From Heminiphilus faecis (GTDB lineage: Bacteria; Bacteroidota; Bacteroidia; Bacteroidales; Muribaculaceae), in NCBI RefSeq assembly GCF_008728965.1, contig NZ_VSMC01000008.1, forward strand, positions 58,788 to 122,787: a stretch of 64,000 nt of DNA, written 5' to 3'. The notes under the pieces were generated by a model. It was not told the DNA's origin, searched no databases, and was given only the letters and a program-made list of their open reading frames with translations. Shown piece after piece: positions 26,385 through 36,481 of the stretch (position 1 is the stretch's first letter; every line of letters starts with the position of its first letter). A program made the position numbers and the translations under genes.

Positions 26385-27425
26385 ATGAAACCTTTCATCA
26401 CTTTTTTTATCATGCTTGCGGGTATTGTAGTTGTAGCATTAGCACAAAAGTTACCGGCAGAGAACGAGATGAGCGCTTATCTTATGGTATTTCACAAAGA
26501 TGACACCCACAGCCTGCATATGGCATTGAGCCGTGACGGTTATACGTTCACCGCCCTTAACGACGGCAAGCCCGTGATAGCTGGCGATACCATAGCCAAG
26601 CAGAAAGGCATACGCGATCCGCACATATTCCGCGGTCCTGACGGAGCATTTTATCTTGCGATGACCGACCTGCACATTTTCGCTCAGCGCGATGGACTTC
26701 GCGATACAGAATGGGAACGCGATGGAAGCCTTTACGGATGGGGCAATAACCGCTGTCTGGTACTTATGAAGTCATATGACCTGATAAACTGGAAACGCAC
26801 CAATCTGCACATGGACAATCTTTCGGACAAATATAAAGAAATAGGATGTGCGTGGGCTCCCGAGACAATATATGACGAGAGCAAAAACAAGTTGATTATA
26901 TACTACACCATGCGTTTTGGCAATGGACAAAACCGGCTCTATTATTTTTACGTAAACGACGATTACGACACAGCGGAAACTACGCCGGAGCTATTGTTTG
27001 AATACCCTAAAAAGGGGGTTGCGGCTATTGACGGCGACATCACTAAAATAGGCGACAAGTACCATATGTTTTACGTGTCGCACGACGGACAGGCTGGCAT
27101 AAAGCATGCCATGTCAGACAAAATCAACAGCGATTACACCTATCTTCCGGAATGGGTCGATCCTGAGCCGAAAGCATGTGAGGCTCCCAACGTATGGAAG
27201 CGCATAGGCGAAAACAAATGGGTGCTTATGTATGACTGTTACGGAATAGCAAGACACAACTTCGGCTTTGTGGAAACCTCCGATTTCGTCAACTTCACTC
27301 CTTTGGGACACTTCAACGAAGGCCCGATGAAATCCACCAATTTCACGTCACCCAAACATGGGGCTGTAGTACACCTAACAGCAGAGGAAGCCGACCGTCT
27401 TGAAAAACATTGGAATAACCAATAA
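26385..27425 (+). CDS. GH43-like five-blade propeller glycosidase
   Basis: A 346-residue secreted protein with signal peptide (FITFFIMLAGIVVVALA). Propeller motifs of clan GH-F are visible: GIRDPHIFRGPDGAFYLAMT with a candidate catalytic Asp, a central WAPETIYDESKNKLIIYYT, and IDGDITKIGDKYHMFYV. Substrate is probably an arabinose- or galactose-containing side chain, judging from the GH51 neighbour. TAATTTTG at 26341-26348 is a plausible -7 without a clear -33, as expected of an activator-dependent promoter. First gene after the regulator. Confidence 0.82.
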   Translation: MKPFITFFIMLAGIVVVALAQKLPAENEMSAYLMVFHKDDTHSLHMALSRDGYTFTALNDGKPVIAGDTIAKQKGIRDPHIFRGPDGAFYLAMTDLHIFAQRDGLRDTEWERDGSLYGWGNNRCLVLMKSYDLINWKRTNLHMDNLSDKYKEIGCAWAPETIYDESKNKLIIYYTMRFGNGQNRLYYFYVNDDYDTAETTPELLFEYPKKGVAAIDGDITKIGDKYHMFYVSHDGQAGIKHAMSDKINSDYTYLPEWVDPEPKACEAPNVWKRIGENKWVLMYDCYGIARHNFGFVETSDFVNFTPLGHFNEGPMKSTNFTSPKHGAVVHLTAEEADRLEKHWNNQ

Positions 27426-27438
27426 ACCTGCAATTATA

Positions 27439-29148
27439 ATGACACGTAAACAATTATTAGTCATCATATCACTTATGACAGTGATGCCGTTTGCTTTATC
27501 GGCCAAGAAAAAAGCGCCCAAACCCGATGCGAACCCTATATTCACCAATGTCGAGTACTATGGACAGGACAGCATCTACATCAACAATCCTCTCGGTGAG
27601 GATGAGTTCTACAACCCTATTCTTCAGGGCTGCTACCCTGATCCGGCCATATGCAAGAAGGGCGATGACTACTACCTTGTGTGTTCGTCGTTCGTGATGA
27701 TGCCGGGGTGTCCTATATTCCATTCCAAAGATCTGGTCAACTGGCGGCAGATAGGCCATGTGCTTGACCGCCCCTCGCATCTGCCGGTGACAAACAGCGG
27801 CACAAGTCAAGGAATGATGGCTCCCGGCATAACCTATAATCCCCACAACGACACATTCTACATGATAACCACCGTAGGTGGTAACTTTGTCGTGAAAGCA
27901 AAAGACCCTGCAGGACCGTGGAGCGACCCTATACGCCTCGGCTTCGGCGGTATCGACCCATCGCTCTTTTTCGATGACAACGGCAAGGCATACATTGTCC
28001 ACAACGATGCTCCGAAACAAGCCCTTTGGGACGGACACCGCACAATCAGAATCTGGGAATACGACGTTGAAAACGACCGTCTTATACCTGACTCCGACCA
28101 TGTGATTGTCAACGGCGGCACGAAGTTTCACAAAAAGCCATTCTGGATTGAAGCTCCTCATATCTATAAAAAAGATGGTAAATATTATCTGATGTGTGCC
28201 GAAGGCGGCACCGGCGACACCCACAGCGAAGTCGTATTCATGAGCGACAACGCCACCGGCCCATACATCGAGGCTCCTTCCAATCCGGTACTTACACAGC
28301 GCCATCTCGACCCGCAACGCAAGGAAAAGGTTGACTGGGCCGGACACTCCGATGTCATAAAGGGCCCCGACGGTAAATGGTTCGGCGTATTCCTCGCCAT
28401 TCGCCCCAATGTCAATGACCGTACCGTAACCGGACGCGAAACCTTCATGCTCCCAGTCGACTGGAGCGGAAAGTGGCCCATGTTTGAGAACGGGCTGATA
28501 CCCATCGAGCCAAAACTCAAACTTCCCCGTGGCGTAAAAAACATGACCGGCACAAACGGGTTCATGCCACAAGGCAACTTCGGCTTCAGAGATGACCTGA
28601 CTGCCGACACTCTCGACTACCGTTGGGTAGGACTGCGCACGATGATCGACAGCGTGGCACGCCACACCCCCTTCGGGCTGCAACTTCTCCCCAACAACCA
28701 TAACATAACGGAAAATCGCCCCTTGTCAGCGGCGTGGACACGTCAGATACATAATGACTTCTCCTTCTCGACCCACCTCCTCTACCGCCCACGCAACGAG
28801 AAAGACCTCGCCGGCATAGCCTGCATACAAAGCAACAAGTTCAACTATGTATTCGGAATTACCCGTAAAGGCAAAACCGACTACATCGTGCTACAACGCA
28901 CGGCCAAAGGCGAAAGTACTGTCATCGCATCGACTCCTGTTGAGAATTTCAAAGGCAAAATCGAGTTGCGGGTAAGCGCTGTAAATGATGAATACCGCTT
29001 TGCATACAGCCTTGACAGCGGCAACACCTATACGGAATTGGGCGATCCGCAGTCAGGCGACATTCTGTCAACCGACATAGCCGGCGGCTTCGTAGGCAAT
29101 CTCCTCGGCCTCTACTCAACTTCCGACAACACAGCAATACCCCAATAA
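27439..29148 (+). CDS. GH43 beta-xylosidase / alpha-L-arabinofuranosidase
   Basis: A 569-residue secreted enzyme from the ATG at 27439, 13 nt after the previous gene; an in-frame ATG at 27400 would overlap that gene and lacks a signal peptide at the right place. Clan GH-F residues: catalytic base Asp in GCYPDPAICKKGDDYYLVCS, pKa-modulating Asp in GGIDPSLFFDDNGKAYIVHN, and acid Glu in WIEAPHIYKKDGKYYLM. The C-terminal 200 residues form the concanavalin-like sandwich typical of the two-domain GH43 xylosidases. It removes xylose or arabinose from plant hemicellulose fragments. Confidence 0.9.
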   Translation: MTRKQLLVIISLMTVMPFALSAKKKAPKPDANPIFTNVEYYGQDSIYINNPLGEDEFYNPILQGCYPDPAICKKGDDYYLVCSSFVMMPGCPIFHSKDLVNWRQIGHVLDRPSHLPVTNSGTSQGMMAPGITYNPHNDTFYMITTVGGNFVVKAKDPAGPWSDPIRLGFGGIDPSLFFDDNGKAYIVHNDAPKQALWDGHRTIRIWEYDVENDRLIPDSDHVIVNGGTKFHKKPFWIEAPHIYKKDGKYYLMCAEGGTGDTHSEVVFMSDNATGPYIEAPSNPVLTQRHLDPQRKEKVDWAGHSDVIKGPDGKWFGVFLAIRPNVNDRTVTGRETFMLPVDWSGKWPMFENGLIPIEPKLKLPRGVKNMTGTNGFMPQGNFGFRDDLTADTLDYRWVGLRTMIDSVARHTPFGLQLLPNNHNITENRPLSAAWTRQIHNDFSFSTHLLYRPRNEKDLAGIACIQSNKFNYVFGITRKGKTDYIVLQRTAKGESTVIASTPVENFKGKIELRVSAVNDEYRFAYSLDSGNTYTELGDPQSGDILSTDIAGGFVGNLLGLYSTSDNTAIPQ

Positions 29149-29150
29149 CA

Positions 29151-31070
29151 ATGAATTTCAGATTACTAATTTCATCGCTTGCATTAGCTTCAGTTTCCAC
29201 TACATTCGCCGGAACACGCGACATAAGTCCAAACCTGTTTGGAGTATTCTTTGAAGACCTCAATTATGCAGCAGATGGCGGCTTATATCCCGAACTCGTG
29301 CAGAACCGTTCTTTTGAGTACAGTCCATCAGACGTGAACTGGGGAAATAACCCTCACAACAACTGGTATTACTTCACATCTTGGGCAATGGAGCGCAAAG
29401 ACGGCATATGCACCATATCTTTGGAATCAGCATCGCCACTCCACAAAAACAATCCCCACTATCTGCGCTTCAAAGGACTTACAGCAGGCCCGGAAGGCGT
29501 CGGGATTCGTAATGACGGCTTCGACGGCATACCGGTGAACAAAGGTGAAAAATATGATTTCAGCGTCTGGACCCGTCTCGTCAAGTCACCATCTTTGCCG
29601 ATGCGCGTCACTCTTAGCGAAAAGGGCAACATCATATCGGACACAACGGTGACCATATCCAATAAAGACTGGTGCAAGCACTCTTTCGTCATAATACCTA
29701 AGGCCGATGCCGATAGTGCGTCTCTGATGATACGCTTCATGAAGCCGGCCACAGTCGATGTCGACATGGTGTCGCTCTTCCCGCAGAATACTTTCAAAGG
29801 GCGCAAAAACGGGCTACGTAAAGACCTCGCCGAGATTATCGCCGCACTGAAGCCGAAGTTTGTACGATTTCCCGGCGGATGCCTAACTCACGGTGACGGT
29901 CTGGATAACATCTACGACTGGAAGCGCACAATAGGTCCTGTAGAGCAACGCAGAGGCGACAAAAACATCTGGAACTATGCCCAGACCTTCGGCCTCGGCT
30001 ACTTCGAGTATCTCCAGTTCTGCGAGGACATAGACGCCAAAGCCATACCGGTAGTAGCCGCCGGTGTCAGTTGCCAGAACTCAGCCCGTAAAAGAGGAAC
30101 CGGACAAGAGGCCATACCTATGGAAGAAATGGACAAATATATTCAGGACATACTCGACCTCATCGAATACTGCAACGGCCCGGCCACTTCCGAATGGGGA
30201 AGCAAGCGTGCGGAAGCCGGACACCCGGCATCATTCAACCTCGAATACATCGGTATCGGTAACGAGGACCACATAACTCCGGCCTTTGAAGAGCGATACC
30301 GTATGATTACCGATGCCGTACATGCCAAGTACCCCGACATAAAAATCATCGGTACCTCGGGACCGCTTGACTCCGGCGAGGATTTCGACGCAGGATGGCA
30401 GATAGCACGCACAAGCAATACCGACATTGTGGACGAACACTTCTATAAGGGCGAGGAGTGGTTCCGCAACAACCTCAACCGCTACGACAAATATGACCGC
30501 AAAGGACCGAAAGTGTATCTCGGCGAGTACGCTTCTTGGGGCTCAAAATTGAGTAACGCACTTGCCGAAGCCGCATTCATGACAGGGCTGGAGCGCAACG
30601 GCGACGTCGTAGAGTTCGCGTCATACGCGCCTCTTCTCGGACGAATCGGCCACTGCCAGTGGAATCCCGACCTGATATACTTCGACGGCCGCAATGTATA
30701 TCCGACCGTAAACTACTATGTCCAGCAGTTGTTCGGAACCAATTCGGGCGACAAGATTATCGACGGAGTTTTCGCAAATGATGTCAACTATGCGTCATGC
30801 GTGAAAGACAGTAATACCGATGACATAATACTCAAAATGGTCAACCTGACCAACGAGCCGAAACCGATAGCCGCCAGACTGCCTTCGCTCAAAGGCTACG
30901 ATACGCAGGCTGCCTTGACTGTTCTCAAGGGCGAGTCACTCGATGATACAAACGGTCAGGGGACACCGGGGAAAATCAGTCCGGAGAACTCCGGATTAAA
31001 GGTATCACGCAATTTTGTTTACCCGATGCCTCCTCGCTCCCTATCAGTCGTACGCATCAAAAAACAATAA
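29151..31070 (+). CDS. GH51 alpha-L-arabinofuranosidase
   Basis: A 639-residue enzyme starting 2 nt after the GH43 stop. Signal peptide (LLISSLALASVSTTFA). Typical GH51 opening (ISPNLFGVFFEDLNYAADGGLYPELVQNRSF is split here only by length), FVRFPGGCLTHGDGLDNIYD, acid/base Glu in YIGIGNEDH (about residue 372) and nucleophile Glu in YLGEYASWG (about 459). An N-terminal carbohydrate-binding jelly roll probably covers residues about 70-220. It releases terminal L-arabinofuranose from arabinan or arabinoxylan. Last gene of the cluster. Confidence 0.93.
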   Translation: MNFRLLISSLALASVSTTFAGTRDISPNLFGVFFEDLNYAADGGLYPELVQNRSFEYSPSDVNWGNNPHNNWYYFTSWAMERKDGICTISLESASPLHKNNPHYLRFKGLTAGPEGVGIRNDGFDGIPVNKGEKYDFSVWTRLVKSPSLPMRVTLSEKGNIISDTTVTISNKDWCKHSFVIIPKADADSASLMIRFMKPATVDVDMVSLFPQNTFKGRKNGLRKDLAEIIAALKPKFVRFPGGCLTHGDGLDNIYDWKRTIGPVEQRRGDKNIWNYAQTFGLGYFEYLQFCEDIDAKAIPVVAAGVSCQNSARKRGTGQEAIPMEEMDKYIQDILDLIEYCNGPATSEWGSKRAEAGHPASFNLEYIGIGNEDHITPAFEERYRMITDAVHAKYPDIKIIGTSGPLDSGEDFDAGWQIARTSNTDIVDEHFYKGEEWFRNNLNRYDKYDRKGPKVYLGEYASWGSKLSNALAEAAFMTGLERNGDVVEFASYAPLLGRIGHCQWNPDLIYFDGRNVYPTVNYYVQQLFGTNSGDKIIDGVFANDVNYASCVKDSNTDDIILKMVNLTNEPKPIAARLPSLKGYDTQAALTVLKGESLDDTNGQGTPGKISPENSGLKVSRNFVYPMPPRSLSVVRIKKQ

Positions 31071-31107
31071 TTGTCAATACAAAATTCTCGGTGAGTCGGA
31101 AGCCGAT

Positions 31108-31139
31108 TTTGCACGGTAGTGATTTTTTGGTTAAATTTG
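31108..31139 (+). promoter_or_regulatory. Promoter of the obg run
   Basis: TTTG at 31108-31111 and TAAATTTG at 31132-31139 with 20-nt spacing. Gives a leader of about 70 nt before obg and isolates it from the arabinosidase cluster. Confidence 0.75.
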
Positions 31140-31213
31140 TAGGTTGTCAGCGGTTTCGGGCATGAACACGCAGAGCCACAAGCATGTTCTGACAATATAA
31201 ATATGTAATAATT

Positions 31214-32401
31214 ATGGCAGAATCCAATTTTATCGACTACGTGAAGATATTGTGCCGCTCCGGTAAGGGCGGCGCCGGCTCCCGACACTTTTACCGTGCG
31301 AAGTACATACCCAAAGGAGGTCCTGACGGAGGCGACGGTGGTCGCGGCGGCCACATAATACTCCGCGGCAATAAAAACATGTGGACTCTTCTGCCACTGA
31401 AATATCAGCGTCATGTTTTTGCCGGCAACGGACAAAGCGGATCTGGCAACCGCAGTTTCGGCAAAGACGGTGAGGACAAAATCATAGAAGTACCCTGCGG
31501 CACGGTAGTATTCGACGCCGAGACCGGCGACTTTCTCTGTGAAGTGACCCAAGACGGCGAAGAGATAAAACTCCTCCGCGGTGGTCGTGGCGGTCTCGGA
31601 AACTGGCACTTCAAAAGCGCTACCAATCAGACCCCCCGGTATGCACAGCCGGGTGAGCCGGCCATAGAAAAATCCGTCATACTTGAATTGAAGTTGCTCG
31701 CCGACGTAGGTCTGGTAGGCTTCCCGAATGCAGGAAAATCGACCCTTTTATCCTCAATATCTGCGGCACGTCCGAAAATCGCCGACTACCCGTTTACCAC
31801 GATGGAGCCACAGCTCGGCATAGTCAGCTATCGCGACAACCGGTCGTTTGTCATGGCCGACATACCGGGCATAATCGAAGGCGCAAGCGAGGGCAAGGGG
31901 CTCGGGCTAAGATTTCTACGCCATATAGAGCGCAATGCGGTACTGCTGTTCATGATACCCGCCGACGCCAATGACATACGCAAAGAGTACGATATCCTGC
32001 TCAACGAACTGACCCGTTTCAATCCTGAACTGGCCGACAAGCACCGCGTACTCGCGATAAGCAAGTGCGACATGCTCGACGACGAGCTCATGGCAGAAAT
32101 AGAGAATGACCTCCCGGAGGACCTGCCCCATGTATTCATTTCGGCCGTGTCGGGACTTGGCATACAGCAACTAAAAGACATGCTTTGGGAGGCCATCACC
32201 GACGAGGCCAACCGCATAGAACCGGCCACTATAACCCATCGCCGGCTTGACGGCCACCATCGTGTGAGAGAAGAGGACGAATTCTTATTTGAAAACACCC
32301 CGAAGGAAGCTGACGACGACATGCTGGCCGATGAAGAGTGGGACGACGAAGAGTGGGATGACAGCTGGGAAGACTATGACGGCTCCGACGATGCCCGATG
32401 A
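31214..32401 (+). CDS. obg: Obg/CgtA ribosome-associated GTPase
   Basis: A 395-residue essential GTPase acting in 50S subunit assembly. The glycine-rich Obg fold occupies residues 1-160 ([14 protein letters not shown]). The G domain has G1 [12 protein letters not shown]3 [12 protein letters not shown] and G4 ISKCD. The C-terminus is short and acidic ([20 protein letters not shown]), a tail common in Bacteroidetes Obg. The stop overlaps the pgeF start by 11 nt. Confidence 0.95.
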   Translation: MAESNFIDYVKILCRSGKGGAGSRHFYRAKYIPKGGPDGGDGGRGGHIILRGNKNMWTLLPLKYQRHVFAGNGQSGSGNRSFGKDGEDKIIEVPCGTVVFDAETGDFLCEVTQDGEEIKLLRGGRGGLGNWHFKSATNQTPRYAQPGEPAIEKSVILELKLLADVGLVGFPNAGKSTLLSSISAARPKIADYPFTTMEPQLGIVSYRDNRSFVMADIPGIIEGASEGKGLGLRFLRHIERNAVLLFMIPADANDIRKEYDILLNELTRFNPELADKHRVLAISKCDMLDDELMAEIENDLPEDLPHVFISAVSGLGIQQLKDMLWEAITDEANRIEPATITHRRLDGHHRVREEDEFLFENTPKEADDDMLADEEWDDEEWDDSWEDYDGSDDAR

Positions 32402-33137
32402 CGGCTTCATACACATGATTGATATAGCACCGGGCGTGCACGCCGGCTTTACCTCACGAGGCAATACAACATCGTCGCCCTACTCCGGCATAAATATGTG
32501 TCACTACACGGGCGACGGACAGGCTCATGTTGCAGATTGCCGCGACCGGTTTTCAGGCATTACCGGCATTCCGTGTGAGCGCATAATAATACCGCGTCAG
32601 ACCCATTCGTCCGATTGTGCGGTAATCGACCGCATACCTGTCGAAGAGGAGGTCATAAACGGAGTCGACGCACTCGTCACCACTCTTACAGGAGTCATAA
32701 TCGGCGTATCCACCGCCGACTGCGTGCCTGTCATACTGGCCGACGCCGACAACGGAGTCATAGGAGCGGCCCATGCAGGATGGCGCGGAGCATTGGCCGG
32801 AGTTACCGACAACGCCGTCGAAGCCATGCTGCGGTGCGGAGCACGCATCGACAACATCAAGGCCGCCATGGGGCCATGCATATGCCCCGCCTGCTTTGAG
32901 GTAGGAGAAGAGGTGGCTGAAAATTTCCCCGACCGATTCATAGCACACGGCTTCACGAAACCGCATGTCGACCTGCCGCTTTACGTAAAGTCACGTCTTG
33001 AAGCCCGCGGCATAGCCCCGTCAATGATCCAGATGCCGCCGGCATGCACCCGCTGCGCCCCCGGCATATACTTCTCGGCCCGGGCCCTCGGCATCAACTC
33101 AGGACGCATCTACACTTTTATATCCCTCGACACTTAA
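32391..33137 (+). CDS. pgeF: PgeF/YfiH multicopper-like (laccase-domain) protein
   Basis: A 248-residue DUF152-family protein. Metal site motifs are [16 protein letters not shown] and [10 protein letters not shown], giving the His-Cys-His zinc set. Family members act as purine nucleoside phosphorylase/adenosine deaminase-like enzymes or remove wrongly added L-Ser from peptidoglycan precursors (PgeF). The ATG at 32391 overlaps obg; an internal ATG at 32415 is possible. Confidence 0.9.
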   Translation: MPDDGFIHMIDIAPGVHAGFTSRGNTTSSPYSGINMCHYTGDGQAHVADCRDRFSGITGIPCERIIIPRQTHSSDCAVIDRIPVEEEVINGVDALVTTLTGVIIGVSTADCVPVILADADNGVIGAAHAGWRGALAGVTDNAVEAMLRCGARIDNIKAAMGPCICPACFEVGEEVAENFPDRFIAHGFTKPHVDLPLYVKSRLEARGIAPSMIQMPPACTRCAPGIYFSARALGINSGRIYTFISLDT

Positions 33138-33217
33138 ATTTTTATCATAGATTTTCGTACACCGGTGAAACTATACGGAAAAGCCAGCGTCTAACTCGGC
33201 AAAACAGATCATCACCG

Positions 33218-33709
33218 ATGCCATCAATTGAAAATAAAGACAGCGCGTTTGACTCGCTTATATCCATGCACGGCAGCACAATATCAAAAGTGTGCTACTT
33301 CTACGCCATCGACACGGATGACTTCAACGACCTGAGGCAGGAAGCACTCATAAATCTGTGGCGCGGACTTGACCGGTTTCGCGGAGAGGCCGAAATGTCG
33401 ACATGGGTCTACCGTATATGCCTCAACACATGTGTGTCATACTTCCGGAGCAACAAGAAGCGCAGACTGTCGGTACCTGTAGACGAATGCCCGCAACTGA
33501 TTGCCGACGACACCGACAAGAGCTCCATGCTCAAGGAAATGTACAATCTTATCAACCGGCTCGGACCCACCGACAAGGCGCTTATACTCATGTGGCTCGA
33601 CAACTATGACTACGAAACAATAGCCGAAGTCATGGGCATACCGCGCAACACGGTAGCGTCACGGCTCCGGCGCATTAAAGAACGACTTGTAAAATACTCT
33701 AACCAATAG
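33218..33709 (+). CDS. ECF-type RNA polymerase sigma factor
   Basis: A 163-residue sigma-70 family protein from the ATG at 33218. Region 2 is YFYAIDTDDFNDLRQEALIN followed by STWVYRICLNTCVSYFR, and region 4 is TDKALILMWLDNYDYETIAE then MGIPRNTVASRLRRIKERL. Long open frame upstream of this ATG reads through pgeF and is not used. The next gene, 4 nt away, encodes a four-helix membrane protein that could be an anti-sigma partner. Target genes cannot be told from this window. Confidence 0.9.
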   Translation: MPSIENKDSAFDSLISMHGSTISKVCYFYAIDTDDFNDLRQEALINLWRGLDRFRGEAEMSTWVYRICLNTCVSYFRSNKKRRLSVPVDECPQLIADDTDKSSMLKEMYNLINRLGPTDKALILMWLDNYDYETIAEVMGIPRNTVASRLRRIKERLVKYSNQ

Positions 33710-33713
33710 CCCT

Positions 33714-34262
33714 ATGGACCCCGAAGAAATGAAAGTGAAATGGAATGAAATCAACTCACGCCTCGAAAACATCGAAGCGGTAAACTCACGTATACTCGAG
33801 CACATAAAACTCGACAAGGTAAAATCGGCACAAGAACGGCTGGCCCTGCAGTACAAACGCTTCTGCACAATACTGCCGATACTCGGCATATGCGCCGCAT
33901 TCAATGCCATGCGGTTCTTTTCTACGGGCATACTCTTGGCTTTTATCGCGTTTTTCTGCATAGCCGCTGTCACCGACTTCTACCTGTGGCAGGGCATAAA
34001 GAGCATCGACACAGCCACTATGGGAGTGGCCGAAGTAGTCGCTAAAGCGCGTCTGTACCGCCGCCGCCACCATCAGGCGCAGATACTTCTCGCAGCGATA
34101 GTCATACCGCTGTTGACAGCTCTGTTCATTTACGCCAACGACTACTCACGCATAGGCATAATAATCGGCGGCGTTATCGGAATAGCCTTGGGACTCGTCG
34201 CGTACTTCAGCATGATGCGCAACTACAAGACCATGATTTCAGCCGAGGCCGACGATATCTAA
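33714..34262 (+). CDS. Four-helix membrane protein, possible sigma-factor partner
   Basis: A 182-residue protein. The N-terminal 55 residues are soluble and helical (WNEINSRLENIEAVNSRILE, coiled-coil like), followed by two pairs of membrane helices (about 58-100, LPILGICAAF and ILLAFIAFFCIAAVTDFYL; and 122-168, ILLAAIVIPLLTALFIYA and IGIIIGGVIGIALGLVAYF). It starts 4 nt after the sigma gene, a position usual for anti-sigma factors. I see no known anti-sigma domain, so the role is inferred from linkage. Its last 4 nt overlap the convergent ispG stop. Confidence 0.7.
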   Translation: MDPEEMKVKWNEINSRLENIEAVNSRILEHIKLDKVKSAQERLALQYKRFCTILPILGICAAFNAMRFFSTGILLAFIAFFCIAAVTDFYLWQGIKSIDTATMGVAEVVAKARLYRRRHHQAQILLAAIVIPLLTALFIYANDYSRIGIIIGGVIGIALGLVAYFSMMRNYKTMISAEADDI

Positions 34263-35920
34263 GCGTCTTTCCAGTCGCCGCACGATTTTATCAGCTCCAC
34301 GAGCCGCGGTATGGCCTCCTCCTGAGGTATATTCTTCTCGACACAGGTCTTGCCCTTGTACAGGCTGACGTGGCCCGACGCCGCACCCACATACCCGTAG
34401 TCGGCATCGGCCATTTCACCCGGCCCGTTGACTATACACCCCATAACGCCGATTTTCAGACCTTTCAGATGCGACGTGGCCTCCTTGACCGCCTTTAGTG
34501 TCGACTGCAGGTCAAAGAGTGTCCTGCCACAACCCGGACAGGCTATATACTCCGTACGGCTTATACGCAGGCGGGTAGCCTGAAGTATGCCGAGCGACAC
34601 CCTCATCAACTCCTCGTCGCTAAGACGCGAACTCTTTATCCACAAGCCGTCGCGCAACCCGTTGAGTATCATGCAGCCGAAATCGGCCGACGCCATAAGG
34701 GCCACTTCGTCAAACTCCGCATCGCCGTAATCTATCATCGGTATCACAGGATGCGTCATGCCCGCGGCGGCCATGATATGCGCGGCGGCAAGTATAGAAC
34801 CCGGGCGGTTGACATGTGACGTAGTTATGACCACCGGCTTGCCGGGATTATTTTTCAGTTCAGGCAGCCAGCTTGCAGCGGGGGTTGCCGCGTCGACCGG
34901 CACATAGTCGTCGAGCACGGCCTCCAGCCTGTTGACAACGACAGCAGGGCTGTCACCGCCCACTCCGCCGCAATTGTCGGAGGGACGGCGCTCCGGCATG
35001 TACGTACATGACGCATCGGTGACGCCGCACTCAATAGGAGCTGCGTCACTTCGACGGCTTATGTAATCGACAAGTGCCGCGGCCACAGGTATTTCGTTTT
35101 CAGGCGCTTCGCTGAGCGACACCCTTATCGTGTCGCCTATGCCCTCGGCAAGCAGTGTGCCTATGCCTACCGCGCTCTTTATACGGCCGTCCTCGCCGTC
35201 ACCCGCCTCGGTCACGCCGAGATGCAGCGGAAAGTCCATACCCTCGTTATCCATAGCGTCGACAAGGCGTCGCACAGTCTCCACCATCACCGTCACGTTG
35301 CTGGCCTTTATGGATATGACTATGTCGTAGAAATCATGACGCACGGCAACGCGCAGAAATTCCATGGCGCTCTCCACCATGCCGGCCGGAGTATCGCCGT
35401 AACGACTCATGATGCGGTCGCTCAATGACCCGTGATTGACTCCGATACGTATGGCCGTACCATGACGGCGGCATGTGTCGAGAAACGGCACAAAGGCATC
35501 CTCTATGCGCTTCAGTTCGGCGGCATACTCCTCGTCGGTGTACTCTAACTTCTTGAACGTACGTCCGGGGTCCACAAAATTTCCGGGATTTATCCTCACC
35601 TTGTCAGTCACCACGGCGGCGGCAAACGCAGCCTTGGGATTGAAGTGTATATCCGCCACCAGCGGCACATCTGTGCCGGCGTCGCGCAACAGGCGTCTGA
35701 CAACACCGATGTTTTCGGCTTCCCTTACTCCTTGGGCCGTAAGCCTTACATAGTCGGCTCCCGCTTCGGCTATACGGCGGCATTGGGCCACCGATCCCTC
35801 GGTGTCCATGGTCGAAGTATTGGTCATGGACTGTATTCTTACAGGATTATCGCCGCCCAATGGTATTCCGCCGATGTTCACCTCACGCGATCGGCGGCGC
35901 ACGTAGTCATAGCTACCCAT
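34259..35920 (-). CDS. ispG: 4-hydroxy-3-methylbut-2-enyl diphosphate synthase
   Basis: A 553-residue enzyme of the MEP isoprenoid pathway, converting MEcPP to HMBPP. The TIM barrel starts with VNIGGIPLGGDNPVRIQSMTNT; the [4Fe-4S] ligands are in CPGCGRTLFD and MGCIVNGPGEMADADYG. The extra middle domain of about 180 residues is usual for Bacteroidetes and plants, so the length is normal. Last gene of a minus-strand run rpoN-PAP2-purE-ispG with gaps of 25-30 nt. Confidence 0.94.
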   Translation of the reverse strand: MGSYDYVRRRSREVNIGGIPLGGDNPVRIQSMTNTSTMDTEGSVAQCRRIAEAGADYVRLTAQGVREAENIGVVRRLLRDAGTDVPLVADIHFNPKAAFAAAVVTDKVRINPGNFVDPGRTFKKLEYTDEEYAAELKRIEDAFVPFLDTCRRHGTAIRIGVNHGSLSDRIMSRYGDTPAGMVESAMEFLRVAVRHDFYDIVISIKASNVTVMVETVRRLVDAMDNEGMDFPLHLGVTEAGDGEDGRIKSAVGIGTLLAEGIGDTIRVSLSEAPENEIPVAAALVDYISRRSDAAPIECGVTDASCTYMPERRPSDNCGGVGGDSPAVVVNRLEAVLDDYVPVDAATPAASWLPELKNNPGKPVVITTSHVNRPGSILAAAHIMAAAGMTHPVIPMIDYGDAEFDEVALMASADFGCMILNGLRDGLWIKSSRLSDEELMRVSLGILQATRLRISRTEYIACPGCGRTLFDLQSTLKAVKEATSHLKGLKIGVMGCIVNGPGEMADADYGYVGAASGHVSLYKGKTCVEKNIPQEEAIPRLVELIKSCGDWKDA

Positions 35921-35945
35921 CTTATATATAATGAATATATTGCTA

Positions 35946-36452
35946 TCAGTTTGTCTTAAAACGATACTTCACCTCGGCAAGCTCGGCATTGGCCTTCACT
36001 ATTTTACCTGCAAGCGACTTTTTGAACTCGACAAGACGCGCGGCTGTAGCCTCATCGCCAAGCGCAAGCATCTCCACCGCAAGAAGCGCGGCATTATAGC
36101 CTCCGTTTATGCCTACGGTGGCCACAGGTATGCCCGGAGGCATCTGTACTATCGACAGCAACGCATCCATGCCTTCGAGTGTTGACGCGATAGGCACTCC
36201 TATCACAGGAAGAGTGGTATTGGCGGCGATTACTCCGGGGAGAGCGGCGGCCATACCGGCGGCGGCTATTATGACTTTTATACCGCGGTCGGCGGCGCCG
36301 GTGGCGAACTCCTCGACCTGAGCGGGAGTACGGTGAGCCGACAGAGCGTTCATCTCAAACGGTATCTCGAACTCATCAAGAAGCTGGGCCGCTTTTCCCA
36401 TTACGGGCATATCTGATGTGCTGCCCATGATTATGCTAACGATCGGTTTCAT
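35946..36452 (-). CDS. purE: N5-carboxyaminoimidazole ribonucleotide mutase
   Basis: A 168-residue class I PurE converting N5-CAIR to CAIR in purine synthesis. Signatures GSTSDMPVMGKAAQLLDEF (nucleotide loop), SAHRTP (catalytic His) and AAGMAAALPGVIAANT. Spaced 25 nt before ispG and 29 nt after the PAP2-like gene. Confidence 0.95.
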   Translation of the reverse strand: MKPIVSIIMGSTSDMPVMGKAAQLLDEFEIPFEMNALSAHRTPAQVEEFATGAADRGIKVIIAAAGMAAALPGVIAANTTLPVIGVPIASTLEGMDALLSIVQMPPGIPVATVGINGGYNAALLAVEMLALGDEATAARLVEFKKSLAGKIVKANAELAEVKYRFKTN

Positions 36453-36481
36453 ATAATGTATATATTATTTGTTTTTCAGAC

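Noticed and set aside
27496..28701. A 401-codon open frame antisense to the GH43 gene
   Set aside because: The sense frame has full GH43 motifs and a signal peptide; the antisense product has no recognisable domain and reflects biased codon use.
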